A program made the position numbers and the translations under genes. DNA of 64,000 bases, taken from the NCBI GenBank assembly GCA_910589415.1, contig CAJUUM010000031.1:1550001-1614000 (forward strand), written 5' to 3'. Origin of the DNA: Malachius bipustulatus. Taxonomy: Eukaryota > Arthropoda > Insecta > Coleoptera > Melyridae. The notes under the pieces are model-generated. The model was not told the origin of the DNA. It did no database searches and worked only from the letters and a program-made list of their open reading frames with translations. Positions 46,201-51,508 of the stretch are shown piece after piece (positions within the stretch are counted from its first letter, which is position 1; each line of letters starts with the position of its first letter).

Positions 46201-48850
46201 CTACTTAAAGTTTTAAGAAAAAAAATTCGTATTTTTGAAATATAAAAAAATTGGCTGATTGAAAAAATTTTAAATCAAAATTTTCATCAAAATTTTAAGT
46301 TTTGAACAGTAGTTGTGAAAAATTGAACTACATGATTTGATACTTCCGATGAAAAATTCTTCAATCGAGTGGCGGAGTTCTTGCCTTTTTAATAAATAAT
46401 TTGCACGCCACTGACTTTAGTTCAAATTTGTTACTTTTGCTATATATATACCTCATGTTGTTTAGAGAGGAAAAGCCATCGTACGTTTTTGTCGTAGGAC
46501 GCACTGCTTCCGAGATACTTCACAATGTAAGAACCCGTACGAGGTAAAATATCATAAAAATGAATGCTATTGAGTTTTTCCAGAAATTAATCATTTTTGT
46601 GATCGTTATTGAACCGTATTGCATTACATAAAGCTTGCATCAGTGCCTAAATTCTGGAATATCTTGAAAACAGTGCGTCCCACAACCAAACCGTAAGATT
46701 AATTTTCCCCTCTAAACAAAACAAGCAGGTATCTACCATAAATAACCAATTTGAATTAAAGTCAGTGGCGTAGAAATTATTTAATAAAAAAGGTAACAAC
46801 ACACCCATCAGATCTCTGCCACTGGAGTGAAGAATTTGTCATCGAAAGAATCAAATCATGTACTTCAATTAGCACAACTACGAGTACTGTTCAAAATTTC
46901 AAAGTTTGATATTTTTTTCAACCAATTTTTTTATATTTCAAAAATACGATTTTTTTTTAAAATCATAACACCCTGTATTTTCTTAACGAAGCATTTCTCG
47001 AATATAGTTCATAAAGCAAACTCATATTATTTTTCGATTCTCTATCGTTCCCTGGAGTTAAGAAGATAAAACATGAATCATCCTGTATATGTACAAAATA
47101 TTATTGGTTCACTCTGTAGAAAGACACAATAAAAACCAGTTTTGTAAATGGACACTTACACCTAAACCCATTTAAACATATTTCGGCTAAAAACATTTTC
47201 GGCAAAAAAATATTTGAATTTTGTTAATATTTTAGCTTTATCCACACGTCCCACAACATATGGTACTCCACTTAGAACAACTTTGTACACCTTGCATGTT
47301 CGTGAGGTTGCTCACTCGCCGGAGCTCATTGGCAAAACTCTCAAAATAAAATCTCATTTTTAACCTCGCTTTTAACACTTATATCACAAATAACTATTAT
47401 TTTAAGCTCTAGGAACAATAGTTCCCAAATATGACCAGTGGCAGACCTTAACCAGACACCTGGCATATTGCAGTATTTGAGATTAAATTGATCGGTTCAA
47501 TAATTTAGCACATGCACGAGTAGATGATCTATCCGACATTTCTTTTACAAAAATTTAACATGTTATTACCCAAATCAAGCTTATCATGCTTCGGCCAACC
47601 ACGCTGCTGTCGGGGAGGAGAAACTTAAAATCATTTTCAGCTATTTTTTATGGCTTTATAAATTTTTTAATTATAAAGAAAAATTTTTGTTGTTGGTAAT
47701 ATTATTCAGAAATTATTATACCCAATAAAAAATGTCGTAAACGGAAAAAAGTCCTTATTAAATAACCACGGCCTGCTACGCAAAAAATGTTGAGTAAAAT
47801 GCAAAATATTGTAAGCTTGACTGTCCGTCATTTTTCAATAGTTACGATTTTTTCTTATTGGGTGAAATTTTTGAATAATATTTTCAACAAAAACAAACCA
47901 CATATTTATATTTTGGGGCGCAATTAGGGAAAAAACAATTGCTAAAAAGTATTGTAAGTCTGTGAAAGAAAGAGTGGCTGGCCGTGGTTTATCAATAATT
48001 ATGATTTTTTCAGCTTATAATGTTTTTCTATTGGTTGAAATTTTAGAATATTTAATAAAGTTCACTGCTGGACAAAAAATCCGGATAGTAAAAAGAAGAC
48101 TTCGATGTTTCAAGAAAAAATCATGATAAGAAAATTAGAGTATGAGCTCTAATCGCAATTATCAGTTGCGATTTTTTGTTAATTCCTATTGGTAGGATAG
48201 TTGATTAGATGATGAATAAAAAAAAAAATTAATGACTTAAATTCGAAAAGTTTTTGTCCAGCAGTGTATTATCAATAAAAACAACCACGTTATTTCAATT
48301 CAAACCGTAGTAAACATTTTTTTAAATGCAAAAAATTACCAAGCGTTGCTGTTCGTGCAGGTTTTTCTTTCATAATAACGATTTTTTCTGTTTACAATGA
48401 TTTTTCATTGGGTGAAATTTTCGAATCATTACATTAATAATTATCTACAAAAACAAACCACATATTTTCTATGCAAACCGAGTAAATAAAGAAACATTTT
48501 TTTTTTGCTAAACATTGTTTTGGCCCGTGGAAAAAAGCGTGGCTGGCCGAAACGTAGATTGACTGAAACTTTTGACTTGGGTCACATTCCAGGTCGCGTT
48601 ATTAATCCAACATTGTTCATTTGAAAACATGTTATATAAAATAATAAGGCGAGGTATGAGCACAGAATAATGTAAAAGAAGTGATTTTTGACAAAATAAA
48701 GCGAATAAAATGTAACCTTAATCTTATTAGAGCTTTGTTTCTAGTTGGAAAATATTTTAAATTCTTTTCATTCAGTAAGTAGGTAAAAAGCAATCCAAGG
48801 TACTTACCTGCTAGAGCCATTTTTAAAATCCTTTTTGTTCTCTGAGACAT
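19067..48850 (-). CDS. Ten-exon gene: zinc-finger, tyrosine-recombinase-fold protein (896 codons)
   Basis: Exons on the minus strand: 48850-48808, 29946-29831, 27938-27879, 26594-26541, 26484-26323, 24288-22664, 20821-20652, 20508-20386, 20264-20130 and 19269-19067. All junctions are GT-AG, every phase agrees, and the total of 2691 bases is 897 codons with the stop. Residues ~15-145 are an acidic Ser-rich leader (YCDSGSEYIPSAAES). Two zinc fingers follow (CKFC...H...H near 165; CIHC...H...C near 244). The core near 515-687 resembles tyrosine recombinases: HNRKRVGDIQYLDLS, SCRLRKHIATVTQ, LAKFMGHTTKTHETFYK, then LPQDIYQVAKVSKIL. The C-terminal 66 residues (KWSGEQKKIMLKYF...NECEEF) form a separate domain. 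From memory the order matches a multicopy animal family related to Crypton recombinases; its cellular role is unknown to me. An AATAAA overlaps the stop. Exon 1 is the least certain part. Confidence 0.8.
20130..20264 (-). CDS. Exon 9, acidic linker
   Basis: Between acceptor TTTTTAG and donor GTGAGTAT. Encodes a Glu/Asp/Ser-rich stretch starting VSKDIIDFEDCNGNDHSEH. Enters with two bases and leaves with one, matching its neighbours. The left edge could be off by one base. Confidence 0.7.
20386..20508 (-). CDS. Exon 8, linker
   Basis: Acceptor CTTTTTAG and donor GTGAATAG. Encodes MEEKDTDEYDNDIPTTSSRA and a basic end (SGKRLAINSSKN). Phases match exons 7 and 9. Confidence 0.7.
20652..20821 (-). 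CDS. Exon 7, end of the recombinase-like core plus acidic tail
   Basis: Acceptor TTTGTAG, donor GTACAAG. Completes the Lys codon begun in exon 6 and continues LPQDIYQVAKVSKILQLMEK, the helix that follows the tyrosine motif in the family. A run of Asp/Glu follows (ESFDDINSDDGPDDEKEE). Confidence 0.8.
20971..22223. repeat. Foldback element B, in the intron between exons 6 and 7
   Basis: The ends read TAGGGGTATTCATGAG and CTCGTGAATACCCCTA. Inside, 21079-21190 and 21391-21555 form a long inverted repeat built on CAGAGTATTCATAGTCAAC. This core is shared with elements C, D and E. Noncoding. Confidence 0.75.
22381..22486. repeat. Intronic hairpin, about 106 nt
   Basis: GTTTTGGGTTTTAGGTTCTC on the left pairs with GAGAACCTAAAAACCAAAAC on the right with one or two mismatches. 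The loop holds further AT-rich inverted sequence. It lies ~180 bp downstream of the exon 6 donor. Confidence 0.6.
22664..24288 (-). CDS. Exon 6, zinc fingers and recombinase-like core
   Basis: A 1625-bp internal exon (acceptor TTTTTTCAG, donor AA|GTAAAT). It begins GAA TTG, not ATG, so it is not a gene start. It encodes both zinc fingers, an ~180-residue helical region and the core. Candidate catalytic residues in exon numbering after the initial Glu are Arg 377/379 (NRKRVGDI), Arg 505 (RLRKH), His 531 (FMGH) and Tyr 540 (ETFY). The usual His three residues before the second Arg is Cys 502. The intron falls one codon after the candidate tyrosine. Confidence 0.88.
24806..25641. repeat. Foldback element C, in the intron between exons 5 and 6
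   Basis: TA-flanked ends CAGGGTGCACCATATATCC and, at the right, GATGATGAACCCTG-like sequence (the inverse). The arms share the core with GATCTAGTCGG and AAAGTTGACTATGAAAACTC. Includes the phrase TATGGCAAAAATAAGAAATC seen in its relatives. 836 bp, noncoding. Confidence 0.8.
26323..26484 (-). CDS. Exon 5, leader region
   Basis: Acceptor TTTTTTAG, donor GTAAGG. 54 codons, starting GTDCEDNLPIDLLNKEKCF and ending in a Lys/Pro-rich stretch (FKQKAKQPKRTGGENQ). Phase 0 at both ends. Confidence 0.7.
26541..26594 (-). CDS. Exon 4, leader region
   Basis: 18 codons (LTEKETRFRPAEFDNNLN) between CTTATTTTTAG and GTAGGTTT. Phase 0 at both ends. Only 56 bp of intron separates it from exon 5. Confidence 0.6.
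26787..27640. repeat. Foldback element D, in the intron between exons 3 and 4
   Basis: TA-flanked, starting CAGGATGTCCAATTTAAGTG and ending in its near inverse (CACTTAAACTGGACACCTTG). The same core family as B, C and E. 854 bp, noncoding. Confidence 0.8.
27879..27938 (-). CDS. Exon 3, acidic leader
   Basis: 20 codons (VTEEATSADETDESDVAPPE) between TTTATTAG and GTAAGAAA. Phase 0 at both ends. Confidence 0.6.
28197..29186. repeat. Foldback element E, in the intron between exons 2 and 3
   Basis: TA-flanked, starting CAGGGTTAGAACTATTTAAA with the inverse ending at 29186. The best preserved of the four: the arms match almost throughout. 990 bp, noncoding. Confidence 0.85.
29831..29946 (-). CDS. 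Exon 2, acidic leader
   Basis: Acceptor AATTTTAG, donor GTAAATATG. Two bases complete a Gly codon, then 38 codons including SIYCDSGSEYIPSAAESS. Needs an upstream exon ending in phase 1, which 48808-48850 supplies. Confidence 0.7.
29947..30847. other. Intron 1, left part; no supported gene
   Basis: AT-rich. From about 30360 (GGGTGTCTGGCTAAGGT) it has inverse matches on the far side of the PolB element, at about 47440-47465 and 47095-47170, so it is part of the palindromic DNA into which the later elements inserted. Confidence 0.4.
30848..31637. repeat. Foldback element G in intron 1
   Basis: GGGTTTTCTATTTAATAACC at the left and CGGGTTATTAAATAGAAAAA at the right are inverse termini. The arms also share AGTGGCGTAGAA versus TTCTACGCCACT and TTGTGGGTACAACCG versus CGGTTGTACCCAC. 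About 790 bp, noncoding. Confidence 0.7.
31765..33725. repeat. Left terminal inverted repeat of the PolB element
   Basis: Inverse of the right repeat, with similarity fading near the promoter region. It contains an extra ~750 bp (about 31950-32690) made of ~335-bp repeated segments (marked by AACACACAAGGCAGCATGAG and CCCTTTGATCGGTCAGCG) that the right repeat lacks, and two good copies of a 240-bp unit (AACAGTGGGGTTAATCTTGG at about 32799 and 33039). Confidence 0.85.
33641..33792 (+). promoter_or_regulatory. TIR promoter and 5' UTR exon of the PolB gene
   Basis: TATATATT at 33641-33648 is followed by GGCGCATCTCC and, downstream, an untranslated exon ending ...CCAACT|GTAAGTAC at 33792. The matching acceptor, TTACAAG, ends at 34246, five bases before the PolB ATG. 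The same TATA block occurs inversely in the right TIR. Confidence 0.55.
34252..34392 (+). CDS. PolB coding exon 1
   Basis: 47 codons from ATG to RIFRD, then donor GTAAGTAT. Holds the first half of N-terminal module 1. Confidence 0.75.
34252..39241 (+). CDS. Protein-primed-type DNA polymerase B, four coding exons (1460 codons)
   Basis: Exons 34252-34392, 34862-35149, 35225-35554 and 35618-39241, all phase 0 with GT-AG introns. Two related N-terminal modules come first (SQILDLY...VLDDLDRR and PQLLRMY...LLDDFEKR). A Cys-rich region follows near residues 475-560 (CEKC, CPCC, CPVC, CNIC). The 3'-5' exonuclease has FFDLECTQ (~605), LAHNMKGYDGCF and YCTEDVNIL. The polymerase has motif A DVCSLYPYINKYG (~1041), motif B KLQLNSFWGKFGQ (~1232) and motif C YFDTDSVIF (~1327). 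All expected acidic catalytic residues are present, so it looks functional. It would replicate the element, probably from a terminal protein. The ATG gives MASDDSIMDLLL and follows a 5' UTR intron. Confidence 0.9.
34862..35149 (+). CDS. PolB coding exon 2
   Basis: 96 codons between acceptor TATTTTCCAG and donor GTAAAACTG. Completes module 1 (FEGSDPQQTSDLYRVLDDLD) and opens module 2 (TLPQLLRMYNEG). Confidence 0.8.
35225..35554 (+). CDS. PolB coding exon 3
   Basis: 110 codons between ATTTTACAG and GTAAGTT. Completes module 2 and contains an internal duplication: EKRVNADQQQDTFRR occurs twice, 18 codons apart, with nearly identical DNA. Confidence 0.8.
35618..39241 (+). CDS. PolB coding exon 4 (exonuclease and polymerase)
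   Basis: 1207 codons plus stop, acceptor TTTTTATAG. Carries the Cys-rich region and every exonuclease and polymerase motif listed for the gene, with no stops or frameshifts. Confidence 0.9.
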   Translation, partial: RGLDEVLQQGMRDFNDDDRVGLVFSNEDFPDRPVAISFRRKDQLVADVILATLGKILQSNASFFTTGVLTLTIDRVEMPRLRGNAIKLRGSTFEDFCSRKRGVLQVNNEDGKCLAYAVVLGVAYKTDKVDFHKLNKNKPLIEERGRQLDILSGVNLSRGATIDDVRQLQDYLYTLNISLIIYNRRDGKHVFFNGLKEGQVDPIIINLIMENNHINLILSLTACFCSRYFCEKCLKRYSNKMMHYNCPFKCPCCHSPKPCSVLEVKIECPVCRRLFRGPQCFETHKPDICKTYRKCNICLITVVGNKKHSCGIKFCSLCMAQKPIRHLCFMQPNKLSIRKREQLSAKFFLVFFDLECTQNKQIGDETFLHEPNLCVVQQVCAMCVDKPESITTPCASCGVRSHIFRDSPVKAFTEYLARLMLTGFDITVLAHNMKGYDGCFLAKEFLKDVGRWDPKFIRTGSKFISIVTHNVKIIDSLNYMPLPLAKLPATFNFEGSKGYFPHLFNTLENANYYGVLPDASNYMPDKMSATERDKFYRWYNDEVSRNVQFDMKNEIVSYCTEDVNILRMACLKFRKFFLETNAVDPFQESVTIAGACNLVFRRNFLKNDSIGLLPPNGYRMVDGQSLVALKWLNLKEASSPHPIKHAGNGREVRLPSNLLVDGFCAETNTVYEFYGCYYHGCERCHPKQTTSKFVNNGGSDINNLAFIRRERTVWKENKLLALGYNVESIWECDFKKLLKDNIDMRVYLQNNFNYKHEPLNPRDAFFGGRTNAIKLYYECSNSEKIYYYDVCSLYPYINKYGTYPVGHPKVIIGDEACKAENLDTLVGLIKCSVLPPKNLYLPVLPYRCKGKLTFPLCRTCVETVNQGICEHDVHERQLNGTFVAAELKLAVSLGYEVIKYYEIWKYASETYNKETRKGGLFAGYIDKFLKLKQECSGWPDWCNTSESRAQYLKQYHEVEGIVLDESNIQVNPGMRYIAKLQLNSFWGKFGQRENLMQTSVIKDAAELFQLLSEPSITVHNLVIIDDDILLACWDKSDDSYTPLRTVNVVIAAVTTCLARLELYKYLHKLGDRVLYFDTDSVIFKGSPGDWMPETGDFLGQLTDEIAPYGAGSYIAEFVSGGPKNYALKVFSSKINDFVYVCKVKGITMNFENAKIVNFNTLKEMICEGAGEKYVYNSKAINRVKTCEVVSRPEQKVYRLCYPIRLQF
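39291..39820. repeat. 530-bp foldback element inside the PolB element
   Basis: TA-flanked. Starts CAGGGTGTTAAGAAAATGAC and ends in the inverse. The arms match for ~100 bp (both hold the segment TACATTGTAGGGG or its inverse). It inserted 50 bp after the PolB stop codon. Confidence 0.85.
39821..41105. other. PolB element interior without a supported gene
   Basis: Contains a stray 33-bp copy of TIR sequence (GCACTATGTTGAGAATCGAA at 40009). Short frames at 40251-40445 (-) and 40841-41044 (+) are open but lack an ATG context or domain that I can support. The latter ends in a hydrophobic stretch (LLPLLVITWIAAAPVIW) and may be a gene remnant. Confidence 0.35.
41106..42672 (+). pseudogene. Unrecognised PolB-element gene split by a hAT MITE
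   Basis: The 5' part is open from 41097 to the MITE, with the first ATG at 41196 (MTTCPHLTESC). The 3' part continues after the MITE through 197 codons to a stop at 42672, with AATAAA at about 42686. The interruption is exactly at the duplicated GTAACTAT, and the frames agree if the MITE and one copy are disregarded, so the gene was open before insertion. The 3' part is mainly helical (AYFEDETTMAHRVCDYIITS), with no catalytic motif that I recognise. A capsid, terminal-protein or regulatory role cannot be told apart from sequence. Introns upstream are possible. Confidence 0.6.
41288..42090. mobile_element. hAT-type MITE (803 bp)
   Basis: Perfect 17-bp inverse ends, TAGGGATTGCAATCCGG and CCGGATTGCAATCCCTA, with the 8-bp target duplication GTAACTAT at 41280-41287 and 42091-42098. 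Eight-base duplications mark hAT elements. GGATCCGG repeats cluster inside both ends. No transposase frame. The matching duplication indicates recent arrival. Confidence 0.92.
42864..43109 (+). CDS. Small unrecognised frame in the PolB element
   Basis: 81 codons from an ATG in good context (AACATGG): MAVKVKQLPLEKHIISHKHS onward. A possible donor (CATG|GTAATC at 43041) would leave 59 codons. It has a mildly hydrophobic second half and no known domain. It lies between two better-supported genes. It may be a first exon, but I found no convincing partner. Confidence 0.3.
   Translation: MAVKVKQLPLEKHIISHKHSLCLKFLLSASELQEFKFYSIPTIFLNVTSLVNLITGHFHGNLNLSVNIICTIILSYSKRVF
43448..44435 (-). CDS. Unrecognised two-exon PolB-element gene (285 codons)
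   Basis: Exon 1 (44435-44397) encodes MYRPNVQNNDKLM before donor GTGAGTAC. Exon 2 (44266-43448) follows acceptor ATGTTCCAG in phase 0, starting ALKRPAGETVGEGVTG. The start is chosen because this exon sits just inside the right TIR promoter. The middle is a mixed alpha/beta region (NAKCLLYANTTPLNDSACK), and the C-terminal third is helical with a repeated EANRSPFE. An AATAAA lies downstream near 43375. No family recognised. Its position opposite PolB under a copy of the same promoter suggests an early or structural partner protein; that is inference. Confidence 0.7.
44525..46205. repeat. Right terminal inverted repeat of the PolB element
   Basis: Inverse of the left TIR. Contains four tandem copies of a ~240-bp unit (GATTAACCCC at 45172, 45411, 45651 and about 45886), against two clear copies on the left. 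A 64-codon frame (44928-45122, -) is identical to one in the left TIR (33097-33291, +); it has no known domain. Confidence 0.85.
44597..44612 (-). promoter_or_regulatory. TIR promoter for the 285-codon gene
   Basis: The minus strand reads GGTATATATACGGCGCATC, matching the left TIR block in front of PolB. It lies ~170 bp upstream of the ATG at 44435. Confidence 0.5.
47086..48807. other. Intron 1, right part; no supported gene
   Basis: AT-rich. Up to about 47467 it holds inverse matches of 30360-30830. Further right there are short dispersed phrases such as TTGGGTGAAATTTT repeated at about 47860 and 48410, with no reading frame or RNA gene. Confidence 0.4.
48808..48850 (-). CDS. Exon 1, start of the recombinase-fold gene
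   Basis: ATG encodes MSQRTKRILKMALA and one further base before a strong donor, G|GTAAGTACC. It is on the right strand and in the right phase (1) for exon 2. The junction would cross an 18.9-kb intron filled by the PolB element. A nearer, unrecognised first exon remains possible. Confidence 0.55.
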
Positions 48851-49146
48851 TGTAGCACTATCAAACTCACTTTACGGTAATAATAGTTCTGTTCTGTTAA
48901 ACAAATTTCACTACAAACTAAACAATGTTTGTTTGAAACTTATATGAGATCAATAATTTTGAGTCCGGAGCCCGCAATAGTCAATATAATAGAAACAGAA
49001 TAGATTGATGATGGAGATCAAACTAAAACTGAAAGCTCAAAGGGATGTTGTGGGAATATATATTCTTCAGTGAAACTTGAATAATAATTACACGTCATAA
49101 TGATCAACCGTCAACTATTCTCTTAAAAAGAAATATTCCTGTATCC
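48851..49146 (-). promoter_or_regulatory. Presumed promoter/5' UTR region of the recombinase-fold gene
   Basis: The ~300 bp between the exon 1 ATG and the errantiviral LTR. No clear TATA box at a set distance. The LTR has the same orientation and may add promoter activity. Confidence 0.35.
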
Positions 49147-49528
49147 AGTTATGTTTTAACTTCCCAAATATGCCTTTTTAAAAAGGTTGAATTTTATTTA
49201 GGGAAAGGATAAAACTTTGAAGGCTACTACAGTAATAGACGATGTCCGTGAACTGCGATTTATATTTTCAAGTAGGTTTTTACACTTTAGATTAATACTA
49301 AATAGCAATAGGCTATGCCCGTAAACTACGATGTGTCCTAGTCGAAGATATAAAGTAGACTTAATTATAAAATAAAATCTAGGAGCTAACTTGCTGCTGC
49401 TATCCAAGTTTACAAGTGTTTATTTACTTGGTCAGCAGGACGATGCCACCGTGGGACTAGGATGATAGTGAAGAATACGCAACGTTGCATTTATTTATTG
49501 CAAGTGGCGTGATCTCATCCTGATGACT
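49147..49528 (-). repeat. 3' LTR of element B
   Basis: AGTTATGTTTTAAC to CCTGATGACT on the plus strand; no difference seen from 57565-57946. A 69-codon frame occurs in both LTRs without a known domain. Confidence 0.93.
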
Positions 49529-49535
49529 CCTCCCC
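49529..49535 (-). other. Polypurine tract of element B
   Basis: The minus strand reads CCGGGGAGG against the 3' LTR start AGTCATCAGG. Confidence 0.65.
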
Positions 49536-49831
49536 GGTAAGATGGGAATTCATGGGTGAAATTGATTTTCAAAATTTTGAGAAAATTAGAGATTTAAAAT
49601 CAACTGAAAGCCATGAATTCGCATTCACATGAATAAAATGTTCATCAGAAAATATAATAAATGTTATCAATAAAACAATCAATAAAATACTAATTACTTA
49701 TTAATTATAGATAATGGTAATATTCAACTTAAATGCTAATAAAAATAAACATTTTGTTAAGATACTAGTCAAGTGCTAGTATGGGCATACAATTGAATTA
49801 TAAGTTTAAACAGTGCCATTCGTTTATTTAA

Positions 49832-51508
49832 TTATTTTCGCGGTGTGGGTGTAGGAAAGGCTCTTAGTTGACCTTCTTCTGTATCCACACTATTTTTCAA
49901 ATGTCTACGAAAACAATAATTTCTCTTGTAGTAAACTAGAGTACCTACAAGAATTAACACTATAGCAACATATAGTGCTACGTTTGAATGGAACCAAATG
50001 GTTTTGGTTATTGATTGATTTGGAATCGGATCATTGATTTGCAAAGTTAATCTCGATAGCTCATCAAGGTTTATGGACTTTAAATTCAGTTGTATTGGTT
50101 TTACATTCATAACTTCAACGTTGATTGGTGGAAGATAGACAGGTTCCTCCTTAAGAGTGCCTTCCAAATTAATAAATGTAAAATCTTTAGTGGTAAAAGA
50201 ACATGAATATGGAACATCAATTAAAAATACACCTTTAAGATTATGCACTTCTTCGTTACCGCACTTTTCGTGGATTAGAGTCTGTTTAGGTAAAATTACC
50301 AAGTATTTTTGATCACTAATAGTTTCCACTAACGAATCATTCACTTCTACAGGTATGTGTTTACAATTAGGATATTTATTGACTTTCAATAGGTTTCTTA
50401 CACAAGAATCCTGTTGAAAATTTTTCTCGATCTCTGTCAATGAGCAGTAAAATTGTCTTTGCAAGTATTGACAATTAGATTTTAAGTAAACAATTGAATT
50501 TTCGTGCATTGCTACGTACGGTGTGGGTGGAATTATTACTGTATTATTGGTGGTTGGAGTTGAGTACAAATGATAAAGGTTGTAAATTTGTTGGTCTAAG
50601 ATAGGGACGTGGAGTAGGAAGACTACATGTTCCGAAGTGATGTAGAAATCTACTGATATTGTTCTTAGAAATAGGACAGTGTCTGAAGAATAGTATTGAC
50701 TTTCCTCGTGAAATTTGTTTAGTTCATTTCTCATTGCAACAATCTGATCCTCATTAATCACTGATAGATGTAATTGGTTAATCATTGCAAAATTTATGGC
50801 AGTGTGTACATTGTTAATTAAAGTTTTGAGTTGAAAAACACTTATTCTTAACAAGGTTAGAGCTGCTAAGGACTTTTGTTCTTGTAATTCTTTAATTATC
50901 GAATTTACTTGGTCGAAGTTTGAGGAGACATTTTCGATTAGTTGTTTAAAATTTTTAATCAATGCGTTATTTATGGACAGCTGTTTATTGAAATGATTAA
51001 TCAGGTTTTCCTGATTGGTAGTTAATTTTGTGATGGCTTGATCATATTTTTCGCCATCGTCAGCATCGAGATTACCAGAAATGAATTTGAATACTGAACC
51101 AATTGCATTAAGCAATCCTCGTTTTGTTCGATTATTAGAGGGAGTCAAAGCGTCTGGGTGTATCAATCTAATTTGGGATTTGAGATGATCTCTTTCTAGC
51201 TTTAAATAGGAAAGTTCTGTCTTTTCGATCTGGTTATTTTGATCATCGGGCTTTTTCCTAATATTGCCGTGTAATTCAGTAATGATGTTGTCGAGTTTTA
51301 GAATTTGATGACGAATATCGAACAGGGGGTAATGATGTATAAAGGTATGGTGAGTGACCTGTACTCTGGTAGTTCCTAATCTTAGGGGTAAAATTCCTGG
51401 ATTATTTTGTAAATTTTTTATTTCTATTCTTTGGGCTCTATTTACCTGCATCAGATTAATTATCAAGATGACTAGTACTGGGCCTAATAACCGGGTCATC
51501 TGCAACAA
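49832..51508 (-). CDS. env: Errantiviral Env of element B
   Basis: 558 codons, overlapping the end of pol by 53 bases. Signal sequence RLLGPVLVILIINLMQV at the N-terminus; furin-type RTKR followed by hydrophobic GLLNAIGSVFKFISG near 128-146, the F-like fusion-peptide layout; long helices with heptads after it; a transmembrane segment VALYVAIVLILVGTLVYY near 513-530; a short cytoplasmic tail. The frame is complete. In this family Env is a membrane fusion protein related to baculovirus F, expressed from a spliced RNA. Confidence 0.9.
   Translation of the reverse strand: MLQMTRLLGPVLVILIINLMQVNRAQRIEIKNLQNNPGILPLRLGTTRVQVTHHTFIHHYPLFDIRHQILKLDNIITELHGNIRKKPDDQNNQIEKTELSYLKLERDHLKSQIRLIHPDALTPSNNRTKRGLLNAIGSVFKFISGNLDADDGEKYDQAITKLTTNQENLINHFNKQLSINNALIKNFKQLIENVSSNFDQVNSIIKELQEQKSLAALTLLRISVFQLKTLINNVHTAINFAMINQLHLSVINEDQIVAMRNELNKFHEESQYYSSDTVLFLRTISVDFYITSEHVVFLLHVPILDQQIYNLYHLYSTPTTNNTVIIPPTPYVAMHENSIVYLKSNCQYLQRQFYCSLTEIEKNFQQDSCVRNLLKVNKYPNCKHIPVEVNDSLVETISDQKYLVILPKQTLIHEKCGNEEVHNLKGVFLIDVPYSCSFTTKDFTFINLEGTLKEEPVYLPPINVEVMNVKPIQLNLKSINLDELSRLTLQINDPIPNQSITKTIWFHSNVALYVAIVLILVGTLVYYKRNYCFRRHLKNSVDTEEGQLRAFPTPTPRK

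Larger units (their letters stand above)
31765..46205 (+). mobile_element. Polinton/virus-like DNA element encoding PolB
   Basis: 14,441 bp with inverse ends AGTAGAATATGAGTGCG and CGCACTCATATTCTACT. TAAAGT flanks both sides (31759-31764 and 46206-46211). AG...CT ends and 6-bp target duplications are the Polinton/Maverick signature. Genes: spliced PolB (+), a split gene at 41106-42672 (+), a small frame at 42864 (+) and a spliced gene at 43448-44435 (-). Unlike typical Polintons (15-20 kb) I see no retroviral-type integrase, FtsK-like ATPase, Ulp1-type protease or known capsid. It may be a reduced or non-autonomous Polinton or another PolB-bearing virus integrated with Polinton-like marks. Confidence 0.85.
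31641..47085. repeat. Foldback element F, interrupted by the PolB element
   Basis: The left 124 bp (CAGAGTGATTCAGGTTTTAT at 31641 onward) is the inverse of 46960-47085, ending in AATCATCCTG and a TA. The central part is 46206-47085. Removing 31765-46205 and one copy of TAAAGT restores a single ~1-kb palindrome, so this was the landing site of the PolB element. Confidence 0.75.

Noticed and set aside
31765..46205. Bidnavirus-like identity for the PolB element
   Set aside because: PolB plus TIRs would fit, but the 6-bp target duplication and AG...CT ends point to Polinton-type integration, and no parvoviral-type capsid or NS1 helicase is visible.
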